Assembly: GCA_029962745.1 (NCBI GenBank)
Contig: CM057158.1
Coordinates: forward strand, 17,084,743 to 17,148,742
Length of the DNA stretch: 64,000 nt
Source: Echinometra lucunter
Taxonomy: Eukaryota > Echinodermata > Echinoidea > Camarodonta > Echinometridae
Direction of reading: 5' to 3'
The notes under the pieces are model-generated. The model was given only the letters and a program-made list of their open reading frames with translations. It was not told where the DNA came from and made no database searches. This document shows positions 12,471 to 25,719 of this stretch, piece after piece (position 1 is the first letter of the stretch; each line of letters starts with the position of its first letter). A program made the translations under genes and the position numbers.

Positions 12471-13325
12471 CTATGAATTTAAAACATATATTTTTATTTT
12501 CCGCCATGAATTTACCATTTGATCATTTGCTTCTTAAATGCAGTTAATTCATGTCATATAGTTGGTTACAGAAATAAAGAAAACAGAAAAAACGAGAGAA
12601 TGCGTTATATATATAAATGTAAATTATTATTATTCTTTTTATCATTACATTAGAGAGTCGAAGTTGATGGAGAGAGTGGAGGAGGGAGAGAGAAACAGAC
12701 ACGTGGGACGGTTTCTATCAATTAAGCAATTGGTAGCTTATTCATTATCGCATATGATGTGTTAATGAGAATAGTGTAATTTCTCGTCATTACAAAATAA
12801 TATTCATGCTCTAGGTGAAGTAGCCTTGATAAAAAGGAGAAAATCATAACAATTAAAGTAAAGACAAATGATTGAGGGATATTTAATTAATTTGATCCAA
12901 AACGAACGTGTTTCTCTTTTTGTTAGATGTTGGTCACAGAACAAAATCGATCAAAATGTTTCTCAATCGCTTGGGAGCCAAAAGAGTTCATACATTATAA
13001 TACACTATAAAACATCGCAGCAGCAAAAACCAAAAGGGTAGACTTGTCATAAAAGGTGAAGGTAGATATGATAGGCACTTAAAGGTCGGGGCTAGAAATC
13101 TATCATAGCAAGTGAGGTGTAAGTTATATCTGGACTAAATCACCAGACACTTTAATCACGCCAAATGATTCTCTACATTACGTAGGGAAAAATATAATTT
13201 GATAGAGAGGAGAAAGAAACAGTCACAGGGAGGGGGGTGGGGGTGGGAGACAGACATGAGAGAGAAACGAAAGAGAAATTGAAAAGATACCCGGACAGAT
13301 AGTACATATTCGAGACAGGGGAAAG

Positions 13326-13332
<7 letters not shown>

Positions 13333-13384
<52 letters not shown>

Positions 13385-13410
13385 GGAGAGGAGGGGGGGG
13401 GGGGGGGGGG
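13333..13410. repeat. (GA)n followed by an 18-base G run
   Basis: A GA run of about 25 units, a short GCGGGAGAGGA spacer, then an uninterrupted G tract. Confidence 0.95.
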
Positions 13411-13637
13411 AACAGAGTGAAGATGAGATGAAAAATGGAAGGAACGATGTTTCCCCGAAGCAAATTTAATCACAATGTCGTTCTTCGAGGGGAAATATTT
13501 TGATGCAATTGCTCCTATCCAGCTCGGTAACATCAAAAGATGGAAGGGATTCCATTTTCATATTCTAGGTCAACAACATTTGACAGGGATTCACGCATAC
13601 AAATATAAACAACTTTCCTGTCTTCTTTCTCTTTTGG

Positions 13638-13640
13638 CCC

Positions 13641-13682
<42 letters not shown>
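13638..13682. repeat. Poly-C followed by (CT)n
   Basis: About 14 C residues run directly into about 16 CT units. This nearly mirrors the (GA)n/G-run tract about 250 bases upstream and could form a long purine/pyrimidine inverted pair with it. Confidence 0.95.
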
Positions 13683-13688
<6 letters not shown>

Positions 13689-14351
13689 TTCTCCCACTCT
13701 TCCTCCCCCTCCCTCTTACACTATCTACCTCTCTCTCTTTCAATCTCTCCTGCGTCATTCCTTCTTGCCGTTTCATTATTACTAACTCTTTCTCATTTTC
13801 TTTCAACCGGTTTCCTCTTTACCGACTCCTTTATTCAATAGCTAATTTTATTGATGAAAAGAAAAAATAAAAACATTTGATTTCTTTGGCCCTTGGGATT
13901 TAGGTACATCATTATCGTGTCCAAAATGAACCAAGGTATTACTCCATTAGATTTTTAATTATGAATAAAGGTCTTTTGATGCGTATCATGTGGGAAAAAA
14001 AAGCCGAATTATTTGTAGAACTTAATTCCTTTCATAAAAATGTTTTGATATCTTTAATTTCATTCAATTTAATTGTCAAATTGCAGTATTATCTGTTTGA
14101 AATTCGTATAAAATATTATTTCATATTGCTTCTAAAATCTTTAGATTACGATACAGTTTCAAATCGATATTTCTGAAAGGTTGATTTATACATTAAAAAA
14201 AAATTGGCCTCTCAATATATGAATGCAAATTTTATGTCACTAGTAAAATATTAACTAGGCGATTGGTCTTCATGGTCTCTCTAGAGGGGTTCACTTGGAG
14301 TCAGGGATCAGAAAGGGCCGGCTGCCCCTTCCTCTTGTTAGGAGAACAAAC

Positions 14352-14387
<36 letters not shown>

Positions 14388-14996
14388 TTTACAATGTATT
14401 ATCTTCTTCTCATGTTTCGTAGTATTCTGAATCTTGTTTTGTGGAAACTTCGAAGAAATGATTTGGAGGTTGACGCCCTAGCCCATTTGCAACTTGAGAG
14501 GACTGAAGGAATTGTTGGAGTATGAATCCCCCCCCAAAAAAAAAAGCAACAACAACAAATAAACAAAACAAAACAAATCAAAACAAAAACAGAAACAATA
14601 ATGATAATACAATTTAAAAATAGAAAAAATTGTACATTAACGGTAATGTCACTAATTTCGAAGTAAATCATATACGTTAACACCCCACGTATTATGCAAC
14701 TCCCCTTTCACGCACATGCATCTGCTCAGCCATCCTTGTTACTCATCCACTCACGTTTGCGAGCTCTTAAACCCCGTTCACACGAGGATGTCATTTCATT
14801 GGCGTTAGTATATACCTGCGCTAATCCAGCCTGTGAAGGAAATGAACCCACACGTTAGTTATCTGATGTATTCTTTGCCCTGTCCATTTGACAATCACTT
14901 TTTTAAATATTGAAAACGAAAATAGTGGGTTGTTGTATATAGCGCGATGGGATACACAGTCAGGTGGCGTATCTTCTAAACCACGACATCCCTTAA

Positions 14997-15556
14997 AGGG
15001 AACCAAAACCCTGGGGAAATTTCAATTTTAATGAAAAGAGAGGATAGAGAGAAGCAATTTGAAAAGAAAATAAATCCATCAAAATCGGTTACCACAAATG
15101 AGAAAGTTATGAAAGTTTGAAAAGTCTCGATGGCATTTTTTCTTTTTTTGACAACTCTTAACATTGATTGTACACGAAATTTCATACTTCCTCCATTATC
15201 TCTCAAGGTGCAGTCTGTCTCCTTCTTAGCTCGAGATATATCGTGGGCAAAATGTAGTTTACACAACATTATGTTGAGTTCACAAAGACAAAAGTAGCAT
15301 CTCTAGAGATAATGGAGAAAATATGAAATTTTGTGTAAAAAAACATATTAAGAGTTGCCCACAAAAACTTACCATTTTGAAGCAACATTGCCAATTTGAG
15401 GATCGCCATAGATATGATAGAAAGTAAATCGAGACTTTTCAAACTGTCATAACTTTTTCATTTTCGTAACCGATTTTGATGATTTTTTTTTCAAAATTGC
15501 TTCTCTTTATCCTCTCTTTTCATTAAAATTGACTATTCCCCAGGGTTTTGGTTTAC
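14997..15556. mobile_element. TTAA-flanked fold-back MITE, copy 2
   Basis: Same family as 7767-8345. It is flanked by TTAA at 14993-14996 and 15557-15560; the left end has GGAACCAAAACCCTGGGG and the right end CCCCAGGGTTTTGGTTTAC. The shared interior includes AGAGAGGATAGAGAGAAGCAATTT and GCCAATTTGAGGATCGCCATAG. No coding sequence. Confidence 0.75.
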
Positions 15557-15769
15557 TTAAACGATATCACTCTTTCATAACGAGTAAAATTCATCCATCA
15601 CAGAGGGACCATATTACGCGTTGCCCAATAACTTTTGATGCAGAACCCTGAAAAACTTATCAAATACATGAGCAGAAAGAGCACAAATATCGGGTTTTTT
15701 CATTATTTTTTTTTGTTTCTGGATGTTTTTAACAAGGAAAATATCCCCTAAAATCCTTAAATTTGCAAT

Positions 15770-16625
15770 GCGATGAAAACGTAAAGAACTACTGTCTGAG
15801 AGAATAGGGAAGTTTTGACATTCAAAAAAAAAAAGTCGGAAGATGGGAGTCGGCGGATTTCTTTAATATTTTGAAGTTTTGGTAAATACAGGGTCGAACT
15901 TACAAAAATGGTGTTGGAAGTTTCTGATCATAATTCTAAATGGTACGATGCTCGCAGATAATGTGACCACCAACGCCGTAGCCCGTAGCCACTTACGATG
16001 CCCATCAAATAGCATGGAAAATCATAGACAAAATTAATGCACGGCTCCCGGGGCACATGTAAAGTAGGCATAGGGCATGGCTGTTGCTTAAATAATTTAC
16101 AGTACATGTTCCCTTTGGTTATTAAAGAGGGTATGTTTGAAATATTTAAATCAGCCGGTAGTCCAATTTCATAATTCTGAATCAGGCATGATGTGAATTT
16201 GCAGTGCGATATATCTTTGGTAATTATGAGGCAGAAGCATAGTCCCCCCCCCCCCTCCTCTCCCTCCCTAGCCTAGTATTTATTTCAAATACTTATTTTT
16301 TCAAAACCTTATCTACACACATCAAAAGGGAAACGTTTGAAGGAGAAACCCTGCAAATTTCATATGAATTGAACAATGCTAAATACACTTTTATTCCTGA
16401 TGAAGATCGTACTAAAATTGAAATTCGTGTTTTTGAGCAGTATCAAAAAGGACTATTTTTAGGGGGTTGGGAATTATGTCCCGAAAATTCTAGCACCCGT
16501 TTTGTAAGTGATACCCTTTATATACTAAAACCTTCAAAATATTAAAGAAATCCGCCGACCTCCATCTGCCACCCCCTGCCTGATTCACAGATAGTAGCTC
16601 TTACCATCACCAATTTTCCGTGCAA
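15770..16625. mobile_element. Large fold-back element
   Basis: The left arm contains GTCGGCGGATTTCTTTAATATTTTGAAG (about 15850-15878) and the right arm its inverse CTTCAAAATATTAAAGAAATCCGCCGAC (about 16532-16559). Outer parts also pair imperfectly (GAACTACTGTCTGAGAGAAT near 15786 with ATTCACAGATAGTAGCTCTT near 16582). About 650 bp of unique sequence separates the arms. No transposase frame was seen and the ends were not resolved to the base. Confidence 0.55.
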
Positions 16626-16639
16626 ACTGGCAACTTTTT

Positions 16640-18870
16640 AACTTCTCAAACTACTTTCTGTTGATTTAAAATTATTTCAGATACGTGGCATTCAGGAGAA
16701 ATGTGCTGAAAAAAGGGGAAAATAATGGTGTTGCCATTTTGAAGAAGAAATGCTGATCAAATATAAGGCTTTAAATAATTCCTGTCATTAATCATGTTAA
16801 TGGGTTAACGTCAGCATGGACTCCTTTTGTGTGAGTTGGCCTTTTCTCTCGTCCTTATCCCCCTAGTCTCCTGCATTGCCCATTCACTTCGCCCGTCTTT
16901 AAACATCAAGATATCATGTTTTTCTTCTTTAGTTATTCAATCATATTAGCAGTTGGCTTGTCTCACATGGATGGAGGCTAAATTCATGCACTTTCATACT
17001 CGTCAAGAACACGATTTTAGTTTGGCGTACTTTCAAGAGCATACTTACTATTTGTCTTCGGGCAGTCGATAACATTCCTACTTTCCTAGTGGCTAACATT
17101 CGTTAAGAAGAAGAAAAAAAAATAGTGATATAATGTAATGTACCATTCAGCAGGATAGTAGGTTGGTGGAAATCAAAAGGGTCAATTTACATTGAATTGG
17201 TAATCTCACAGTGACTTGTACTGATTGCGAACAAAAGAGTATAATAGCAGAACGTACAGTATTTTACTCTTAACTCCGAGAGCATGAATTCAGTAGTATG
17301 CGCTTGTGTCAACTTTTAGGAAACGGAAGATAATTTAATCAAGAACAAAATTTGTGGCATTACTTAGATGGAAAGAAACTTCAAAAACTAATTATGTTCA
17401 CTATCTTTTAGTTCCTAAATGGTTGCAATGTATTGTTTGACCTAACAATTATATAAGTATTCAGGTTAACTTTAAGGGAACAGCGTTTCACGAGACCATT
17501 TTAAGTCATATTTTTCCTTTCTTGAAAGTCTTTCAGTACTGGCATGACTTGAGGATTCAGATGACTATGGGTTTTCTTGGTCTGCATTCTCATTCGAGTG
17601 TTATGGATGAAGGTATGAGGGGAGTGTCTCAAGAGCTTTACGCAATTATGCCGAAAGGTTTGGACGAGATCTTGGTGACCTCAAACCATTTTAATGTTGC
17701 GCCGATGAAAGACTTGAATTTGCCCCTAAGAATAAACTTTACTGCTGGTACTTTTCTTTTATATGTTGTTTTTTGCTGTTGTTGCTGTTTTTTTTTTTTA
17801 TAGAAAAATGCATTCAGTGACACCAAGGGGGCCTGAAGCGTTGTTTACCATTTTCAAGTACGACAAAGGCAAGGGTTTGTGTTAAAAGTCTGTAGAGAAT
17901 TTAGAATGTGGGTTCGGACTGGAGGATTAGAAAGGGTTATGGTAGGGTTCAGCATGCTACAATAGGGTTTGGGTCGAGGATAGGGTCAGCATTAGGTTAT
18001 ATGACTTGCCTCTTTCGTCATGAAATGTGATGGGCCATTAATTAGGTACAGAAAGGAGTATAATTAATGGCACCAATACACACTTCTTCTTATTTTTATG
18101 TCTAGGATATGCCAAACAAGAGAATATAAAATCATCTATAAATACAATTCTATAACTTTGATAATACTTAAGAAACAAACAAGCATATGATAGAAAACTA
18201 GTTTAAAATTTAAACTGCATGGAACGCATTTCCACAAAAGGTCAAGTCCATACATATTTTATTTCCATGCATGCTCACTTGCAGCTATGTATCAATGTAC
18301 TCGACCATTCCATTCATAATGTTTACCATAATACTTTACGTTTATTGTGTTCTTGCAATGCGATTATAAATGCCCTGTACCATGTTTAAAAACATGTATC
18401 ATCGGAATAAATGTTCGCCTTTAATGAGAATTATTGAAACAGGAGTGAAAACATAAGGATTCATTTTTTTTTCTGTAATAGCAATGGACTATGCATCAGT
18501 TAATATATAGAGTTCTTCACAGAATATTGAAAGCATCATGAGACCAGGGAGATAACTCCCATCTCCCTGATGAGACATTATGTTCATGAATATGAGGAAT
18601 TTATTTTGTGGTATATCACATTTAGCTTTGTGTTTTCACACTAGTTCAAGTAGTTGATTTTCACTTATTCAGCAAACTTCATAAATCACACGCACATCAA
18701 ACCAAACCAAACCTGTGTGACTTTTGTCATGCTTTATCCTCAGTTCTTGGCAGGTTACATGTTGATGATCGTACTGTCTTAACGTATTTAGGAGTGATGT
18801 GAATTAAAAAAGCGTGTATTAATCTGAAATCTACGTTTGAATAACTGAAAACATTATTTTGGCTGAATTA
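16640..18870. other. Spacer without recognised genes
   Basis: AT-rich sequence; the open frame at 17522-17803 ends in a T-rich tract and shows no family similarity. Nothing is supported. Confidence 0.5.
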
Positions 18871-18878
18871 CGTTTGAT

Positions 18879-19133
18879 CAGGGCGGCGCTACAGGGGGCA
18901 GGGGGCGACCGCCCCTCATGATTTTTCAAGTGATCAAAAAAAAAAAAAGAGGAGAAAAAAGAAGAAAAAAGAGGAGGAGGAAGAAAGAAAAGTATGGCAA
19001 AAGAGAGGGTTGGGTCATGCAACTGTATATACTACCCCTATTTTGTCCTATAAAACGTACATAAACTCACCTATGGGTCATCTTGCCCCCCCCCCCCCCC
19101 CCCCCCCCTGAAAATACCCTGGCGCCGCCCCTG
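18879..19133. mobile_element. hAT-like MITE with exact 8-bp target-site duplication
   Basis: The left end is CAGGGCGGCGCTACAGGGGG; the right end reverse-complements to CAGGGGCGGCGCCAGGGTAT. Both flanks carry the same octamer CGTTTGAT (18871-18878 and 19134-19141). An 8-bp duplication with CAGGG-type termini is characteristic of hAT transposons. The 255-bp interior is purine-rich plus a 23-base C run and encodes nothing, so it is a non-autonomous element. Confidence 0.8.
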
Positions 19134-19141
19134 CGTTTGAT

Positions 19142-21578
19142 TTTTTTTTTTAAATGTATATTTTTGCCCACTAGTTGCTGAATGCTGAGAGAGTGAATGG
19201 AATCGCATAAAAAGCAAGACTACAAAATGGAATTGATTTTCTTCTAAACAGCCAAGAGGAATGCGAAAAAGAGAAGTGTCATATTTGGGATCTTCCACGC
19301 GCCTAAGTATCAGATGTATAGTGCAATACCGTGGAGACTTTATTTTGCTTTATTTCTAAAATAAACATAATAAATAATATGGACGGAGGCTATACCATGC
19401 AATTTGAACTTGAAAAATGTTTCGAAGAAAGGGTAGAGAAAATGTCAGGCCAGTAATCTAATCATTGATGCCTGTAGGGTTTTTGCTCCTATTGTTGTTA
19501 TCTACTCTTTCTACAGCTCATCTACTCTTTCCACATCTCCAAAAATCCTAAGCATTTTGTCAAGCTCATTTTCAAAATCTGATGTACATATCTCCAGGTT
19601 ATCTGAACATTTGGCATGGAAACGATACTTCGAAATTGAGATCGGTCTTGTTTACATCAAGTATCTCTGGAAGGCATACATTATCAGTGAGTGAATGAAT
19701 AATTATGTGTTAATAATTATCCTGAATTCGTACAAAACTGACCTGTGTATATATATTTTGGGTATCGAAATGTGTGTAAGTCTCTTTGCTTTTGGCAGTA
19801 GCATCAATTATACAGTAATAACTAAAAAGTACTTAGGCACTGATTATCTAGTGAAGGTGGAGCATATCTTCGGTCGCAATAATGAGGGTTTTTTATGATT
19901 CAAGTGCGAGCATCTAGCATGTCTAGAAGGAAAAAAAGGTAAGGCTTGAATGTACTGTATGCATATAACAACCTTTATCAAGATTGAATTACATTTTCAC
20001 AGAAGTTGATGAGTGAATTTGTGACTGCAGAATTCAAGACAACGTTTTTGTATCATAATTTAAACTGCCAAAATATATGTTAAGAGAAATAATTATGAGG
20101 AACTAGACCAGTTTGTGTAAAGAGAGGTGTATGAAACTGTGTGTATAAAAGGAAAATAAAAGAGGACAGGGCTAAGAAAAAGCCAGATTAGAAAAGGACA
20201 ATGGCAATATCGTGGCACCCCCCCCCCCCCCCTCCATCTCCTCTGTTTATTAAATCGCAAAGTAAGGGAAACACAGAAGAAGATTATAAAAACAACAGAA
20301 TCGAGGATAATAAATCCCTCCCCCTCTGTAATGTCCTTGTTCTTTCCTAGGATCACTACGCTTCCCCCCCCCCCATCACATGGGAGGAAGAGAGAGAAGA
20401 GGAGAGAGAGAAAGAGAGGGAGAGAGAAAGAAAGAGAACCAGAGAGATGATGAGACACAGAGAGAGAGAAAGAGAAAGAGAGAGAGAGAAAGAGCAAGTG
20501 AGAGCTAGCGGAAGGAAGTCTGTGAGAGACAGAAACAGAACGGTTTGGGTGGGTGAGGGAATAGAGGTGGATGAGAGTATGAGATCAAAGGTGCAAAGGA
20601 GTATACAGCATGGGGGAGGGTAATATGTTAAAAGAGCTAGTGCATGATTACAAAACGATGACATAAAATCAAGAGAAATAAAATATGCAAGAGATAAAGA
20701 AGAGTGACATGAGTTTGGATCATTCAATCATATTTTAGTATATCAGTATGCATTCAATTTGTTCTGGACTTGGAAATAAAAGTCATTTAGTTTTTACTAG
20801 AAAATTGAAATTTCAGATTCAAGATTTTATGATACCACTATTTGCATGATATTCAAAACAAAACCCTGAAAAATCATTGTCGCTTTCTTTTGAAGCATAA
20901 CTACTCGATTAGAACATATATCTTGCTTTAGAATGGACCTTGTGGTACTTGTTTTTGCCTCGTGTTGAAAATCTTTCGTACGGACATGGTACAAAGAGCT
21001 CAATAGCACGTCTTGGAGCGGGTTTAAGGGCGCACGTTTTTTTGACTACGTAAAAGGGAAATTGGCGTTATCGATCTGCGCGTACTGAGAAACTCTCTAA
21101 AACAAGAGTGAAGGAGCTGCAGGCTAGCAGAGGAAATAGAGGGTGTGCGTACATGTACGTGGGTGTCAATGTGTGTGTGTGGGAGTAGCATTTGTATTTG
21201 GCGACTTGCGAATTATGACAATGATTACCGGCGACACATTTAATGGCTTTATCATTTGTGCGGTACCTGCAGAAAATTGTATGATTTATGTTCTATCATA
21301 AAATTTGACAGAGCGAAAAAAATATATATTGTAATATGATGAAGCAAAATTGCGTTTGTGATTAAATTTTGTTCAAATTTTAGGCAAAATACATCATTCC
21401 CAACTTAAGTCTGAAAAAACACAAATTTCATATAGCCAGAAACGACGCATTTCTGTGTATATGTAAAATGATGACGGAATTACTAGAAAACCAGGCGGGA
21501 ATTATGCGGGAAAAGTAGACAGGCGATCAGGGACATAGATAGCAGGGGGTGAGTATGCATTCCCCCACTTTTTGAAAT

Positions 21579-21639
<61 letters not shown>

Positions 21640-22750
21640 CTATACTATACTATACTTTAACTTTACTGGCGTTAGCGGGATGTATAACAATGGGATTCAT
21701 TCCGTCGGGCGTAAACAAAAGGCGTTAGCGGGACAACAATACTGCGTTATCGGGACATTTTGATTGCATAGAACAAAAGAATGTCGTCCTAACGCAGTTA
21801 TGGATCTGTATATGCATATACATCTATGGGGGATTCACCCCCACCCCCCCCCCCCCCCCCCCCGTAATGCGGACCTGTCTACGTCAATGCAGGCGATAGA
21901 TCTTATAGCTAATGGTCAAGTGTACAGACAATTTAGGGAGGAAGGTCCTTTGAGTGCTGACTTTAGTATAACCTTTTAAAGAGGTCATCGATTCCCAAAC
22001 AACTTTTCAAAGTAGGTCGTATCATGAACAGATACATTATGTCAAAACTCTTCACTTCCGAAAGAGTTTCAAATGACATATACTGAACGATGTCAACAGA
22101 AGTCAAGCAGGAAATGGAAGGTTCATTTAAAGTCATGATAGCATGAAAACAAAATCGAGAAGTTATAATTTAGAGGAAGGAATGCTTATTTACACAGGCT
22201 GTTTGCTCCTTGATGTAAGTACATATTGCTTTGTTGTTTTTAAAATATCTGTTATTTTAAACATTGTTAAAGTTGTTTGATGTAAACTTCGGAAAAGGTT
22301 TTGCAATGTCCGAATGATAAGATGATAAGAACACCAAACAGATTTTCGAGCCGGCAATTCTCGAATAAGTCCTTATAACTTCATCACAGAACTGGCTCTT
22401 ATAGTTTCAAATATTGCTCACAGGCGCCACAGTGATGCATAGTGGGAAAATTGCTCATATTCAAACTTGAATCGTATTCCGTAGTCTACGTTCGCACTCA
22501 AAACCGGTAACGGAAACAACACGTTTGACTCACTCTAAGGAGCATACTCGGTGGCGTATTCAGCATAATGAAGAAAACCCCAAGCCCGTAAAAGGCCCGT
22601 AAAAATCAATAAAACTTTCAGGCAATGGGCATATACACTGTGCTGCGTTTAAACATTCTACCCCATCGTATCCCTGTCTTATATAGAAAGATTCTACACA
22701 GCTTCTTGTTTGAAAATGAATGCCTATGCTCTTGAATAATCGTAGTACAG
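19142..22750. other. Spacer with (TA)n, poly-C and degenerate GA tracts
   Basis: It contains poly-C near 20217-20232, a GA-rich segment at 20388-20500, (TA)n at 21582-21635 grading into (TATAC)n to about 21656, and a 20-base C run at 21844-21863. GCGTTA(G/T)CGGGA words recur at about 21670, 21722 and 21743. No gene recognised. Confidence 0.6.
21582..21656. repeat. (TA)n followed by (TATAC)n
   Basis: About 27 TA units continue into four TATAC units. Confidence 0.97.
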
Positions 22751-22751
22751 A

Positions 22752-22960
22752 AAAGGCGCAATGGCTTAGTGGTAGAGCAGTGGTCTCTTCACCGGAAGTA
22801 CTCGGGTTCGATGCTCCTTTGGTACTGAAGTAATCATGGTAATTCGCATTACCAATGCCCTTGGATGGGACTTAAAAGCCTCGATCCCCTGGGTGTTAAT
22901 TACTTGCAAAGATGCACTCGCTATTAAAAGCATGTCGTGAAATATATCCAACAGGCCCTT
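22752..22960 (+). mobile_element. tRNA-derived SINE, family B
   Basis: Box A-like TGGCTTAGTGGTAGAGCAGT and box B-like GGGTTCGATGCTCC are correctly spaced. The acceptor end does not pair, and a long non-tRNA body follows (CCCTTGGATGGGACTTAAAAGCC...), so it is a SINE and not a tRNA gene. It differs in sequence from the family A pair. Confidence 0.65.
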
Positions 22961-25169
22961 TACGTCAAGTAAACTTTGTTTTTTGAACGCTGCCATCTCT
23001 TCAAATCACCTCGTAGCCTTTAAGTCTTAAAACAAATTCAGATTTAAGAGATATAAACAAAGCAATGTAAACAATGTAATATTGCAAAAACAAATGAAAC
23101 ACTGCTGTTATACAATGTACCCTCTTCTCGCGATTTTTAATCTAATCAACAACAGAATAAACATGATAAACGAGGTAGTTGTACACCTTTCCTTCGCGGG
23201 TAATAATCGAAAGAGACGAAATATGTGATAAGTTCAACTCAGTAAGCAAATTTAATAGACTAGTAGAGCCTAATTCTTGTAATGGCATGATACATCACTC
23301 CATAAGACATTAATGATGGCAGTGAATGAAATTCCCATTAACAACAACAATTGGTATGAATGGTACAGAAAAAAAGTCAGCGAAGATGAAAAGAAAAACT
23401 TGCTTATAAATATTTTTTTTTCCTCTCTCCATATTATTTGGCTTGACAAACTGAAAAGTTGTGAATTATCTTTAATAGACCTCGTTCATCAGGTCATTAG
23501 CTTCAAGTTTTCGTTAAACGTCAACTCTTTATGGGGTCTGCCATAGTTTATATCAGACTAGTCAGTATGACGGGTTCATACTTCTGCGTTGGGGGCTTGG
23601 CGTGTCACAAATACAAATAAACCCAAATGACGAGTAGATCATTTCAAATATTCAGGTCACGGAGTTAGGTTGCGATAATTTTCACATTTTTCAAAACAGG
23701 TGGATAGTGTACGTTTGCAAGATGAAAACTGATTGTGAATTTTCTGTGACAGAAATATCCTAAGGTAACATCCTTTCAAACCATTAGGAAAATATTGCGT
23801 CCGTGTAAAAAACAGAAGAAGAAGAAGTAATAAACAAACAAACAAACAAGCAAAAAGAACGAAAAAATATACATCCTTCCATGTCTTCCGTCCCTAGGAT
23901 AAAAATCTCGCAAATATTGAAATATCTGATTTACAGATTACGTTAAACACTACATTCAGTAAGCATGTGTTAGGGAAAAACCGAACGTGTGATTTCTCGC
24001 CGGAAAAAGAATTGGTATGAGAATATCGCAAGGCTGTGTCTTGTTCTCTTTGCAATATGAGATTTTTTCCTGAAGACTTTACTCTAGACCTCCCTGTTCA
24101 TCTCGTGATTATTCAGGTCATGTCCTCCCGTACACCATGAAATCACAGACAATGATTTGGCATCATCACTTAGAGGCCTAGGTGATGTGAACGGCCTCTT
24201 CAGACATCCGCTGGACCGGTGATGATTAGATGACTCTTTATCAAATTGTTCCGACGATTTGCAAATGGCTTCGAGGGAAATTTCGGACGTTTCCAATGAC
24301 CGTTCTCATACGTCATCAATGGTATTAAAGACGCGCGGGGGACTTTTACTAACCATCAGGAAAAGAGAGTTTATGTCACATACAGCTGGCTTGCCTTCAG
24401 GTGTCCAAAAAGATTGGATGACTGGCCGCCATGATTTGTGTAATGGGTCTTTTAAGTATTGTGACGACTCAAGGAAGGCTCTATTCTATTGTAAGCTTTG
24501 CTTTAATTCACTCTCGATGTCCATTGTAGGTATTGTTGTACGTTTGCAGAGTTATACTATGAAGTTAGCAGTTTCGAGCTTGACTTCCTATTCGGAACCC
24601 TCAAATTGCTCAAAGAAAATTGTAGTCATTGTGATATTGACACATCATTGCAATATGTTGACGATGATCACTTCATTTCAGATTAATTAATCAATTCTGT
24701 CCACTGTACTGAGCTTTATCAGAATTTGATACTCGGAAACCCTCATTATAATCATGATAATCTAGTTGTGTCGGTCAGGTCTCAGAAGGCGTCAATACGT
24801 TCAGTTAATAACTGTTATTTAGATTACACGTTGACTACTGCATTCTTACATTCTCATAGACTTCGTACAGAGGCCAGCTAGTTCCAGCAGCCAATGGGTT
24901 AAATATCGCTCGAGTTCCTGGAGTGAAGTAAACTGCAGGGCCTGTCTGATGTTTCACAGCATGTTGCATGTTCTGCCACAGTATGGCAAAATTGGTTCGA
25001 CTGCCGGTGCTTCTTGGCTACATGAAAGAGGTTTTCAGACTTTTAGGGTGTCTGTTTTACAGAAAAATTCTTTACCAAGTTAAAATAAAAAGGGTCCTCA
25101 CATTTTTAATGTCTGTTTTTTAACCCCAAACTCCATGACAAAAAAAAGGAAATAAAGAAAGAGAGAAAA

Positions 25170-25211
<42 letters not shown>
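25170..25211. repeat. (GAAA)n microsatellite
   Basis: About ten tetranucleotide units. Confidence 0.95.
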
Positions 25212-25212
<1 letters not shown>

Positions 25213-25478
25213 GGTTCTCATCTTCCGTGGGCGCTTTTCGTACTCTTAAATTCCATGATTTGCCAAAGGTTGCGAGGGGAAAATAAGATCACCAAGACTT
25301 TAAAAAAGGGTTACTCTCTTGAGACTACATGACATGAAGGTTAAAAGCAGCAATCAAGTGAAAAGTTCATCAGCCCCTTAACCTTCAGACTACCAATCGA
25401 GATATTACCGGATCAGAGATATCTTCGTGAAATCAGGGACCTCGTCCTCTCCAGCCACCAGACATCGTGTCTACCTCT

Positions 25479-25487
25479 TCAATATCA

Positions 25488-25536
<49 letters not shown>

Positions 25537-25672
25537 GTCTCTCTCTCCTCCCCAATCCCCCTTTACCCCTTCACTCTCTCTCTCTGTCTAACTTTTCTTT
25601 CTCCATTTCTCCCATCTCCTTGCCCTTTCCCCTTTACCTCTTCACACTATCTCTCTTTCCCTCTCTCTCTCC

Positions 25673-25716
<44 letters not shown>
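25479..25716. repeat. Long CT-rich microsatellite region
   Basis: Two near-perfect (CT)n blocks (about 25487-25545 and 25655-25716) joined by CT-rich sequence. This produces a spurious Ser/Leu-rich open frame. Confidence 0.95.

Positions 25717-25719
<3 letters not shown>

Larger units (their letters stand above)
10667..14990. other. Spacer with long simple repeats
   Basis: It contains a G-run at 11275-11287, (GA)n at 12421-12468 and 13333-13381 followed by a G-run at 13393-13410, a C-run and (CT)n at 13638-13682, (TA)n at 14351-14387 and A-rich stretches near 14540-14600. Open frames here are translations of these tracts. No gene was recognised. Confidence 0.6.

Noticed and set aside
22752..22815. 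tRNA gene on the plus strand
   Set aside because: Promoter boxes are present, but there is no acceptor-stem pairing and a SINE body follows.
24265..24690. 141-codon ATG-initiated protein gene
   Set aside because: The start context is good and the frame fairly long, but there is no signal peptide, domain or known family, and no splice context. Frames of this length are expected by chance in 64 kb.
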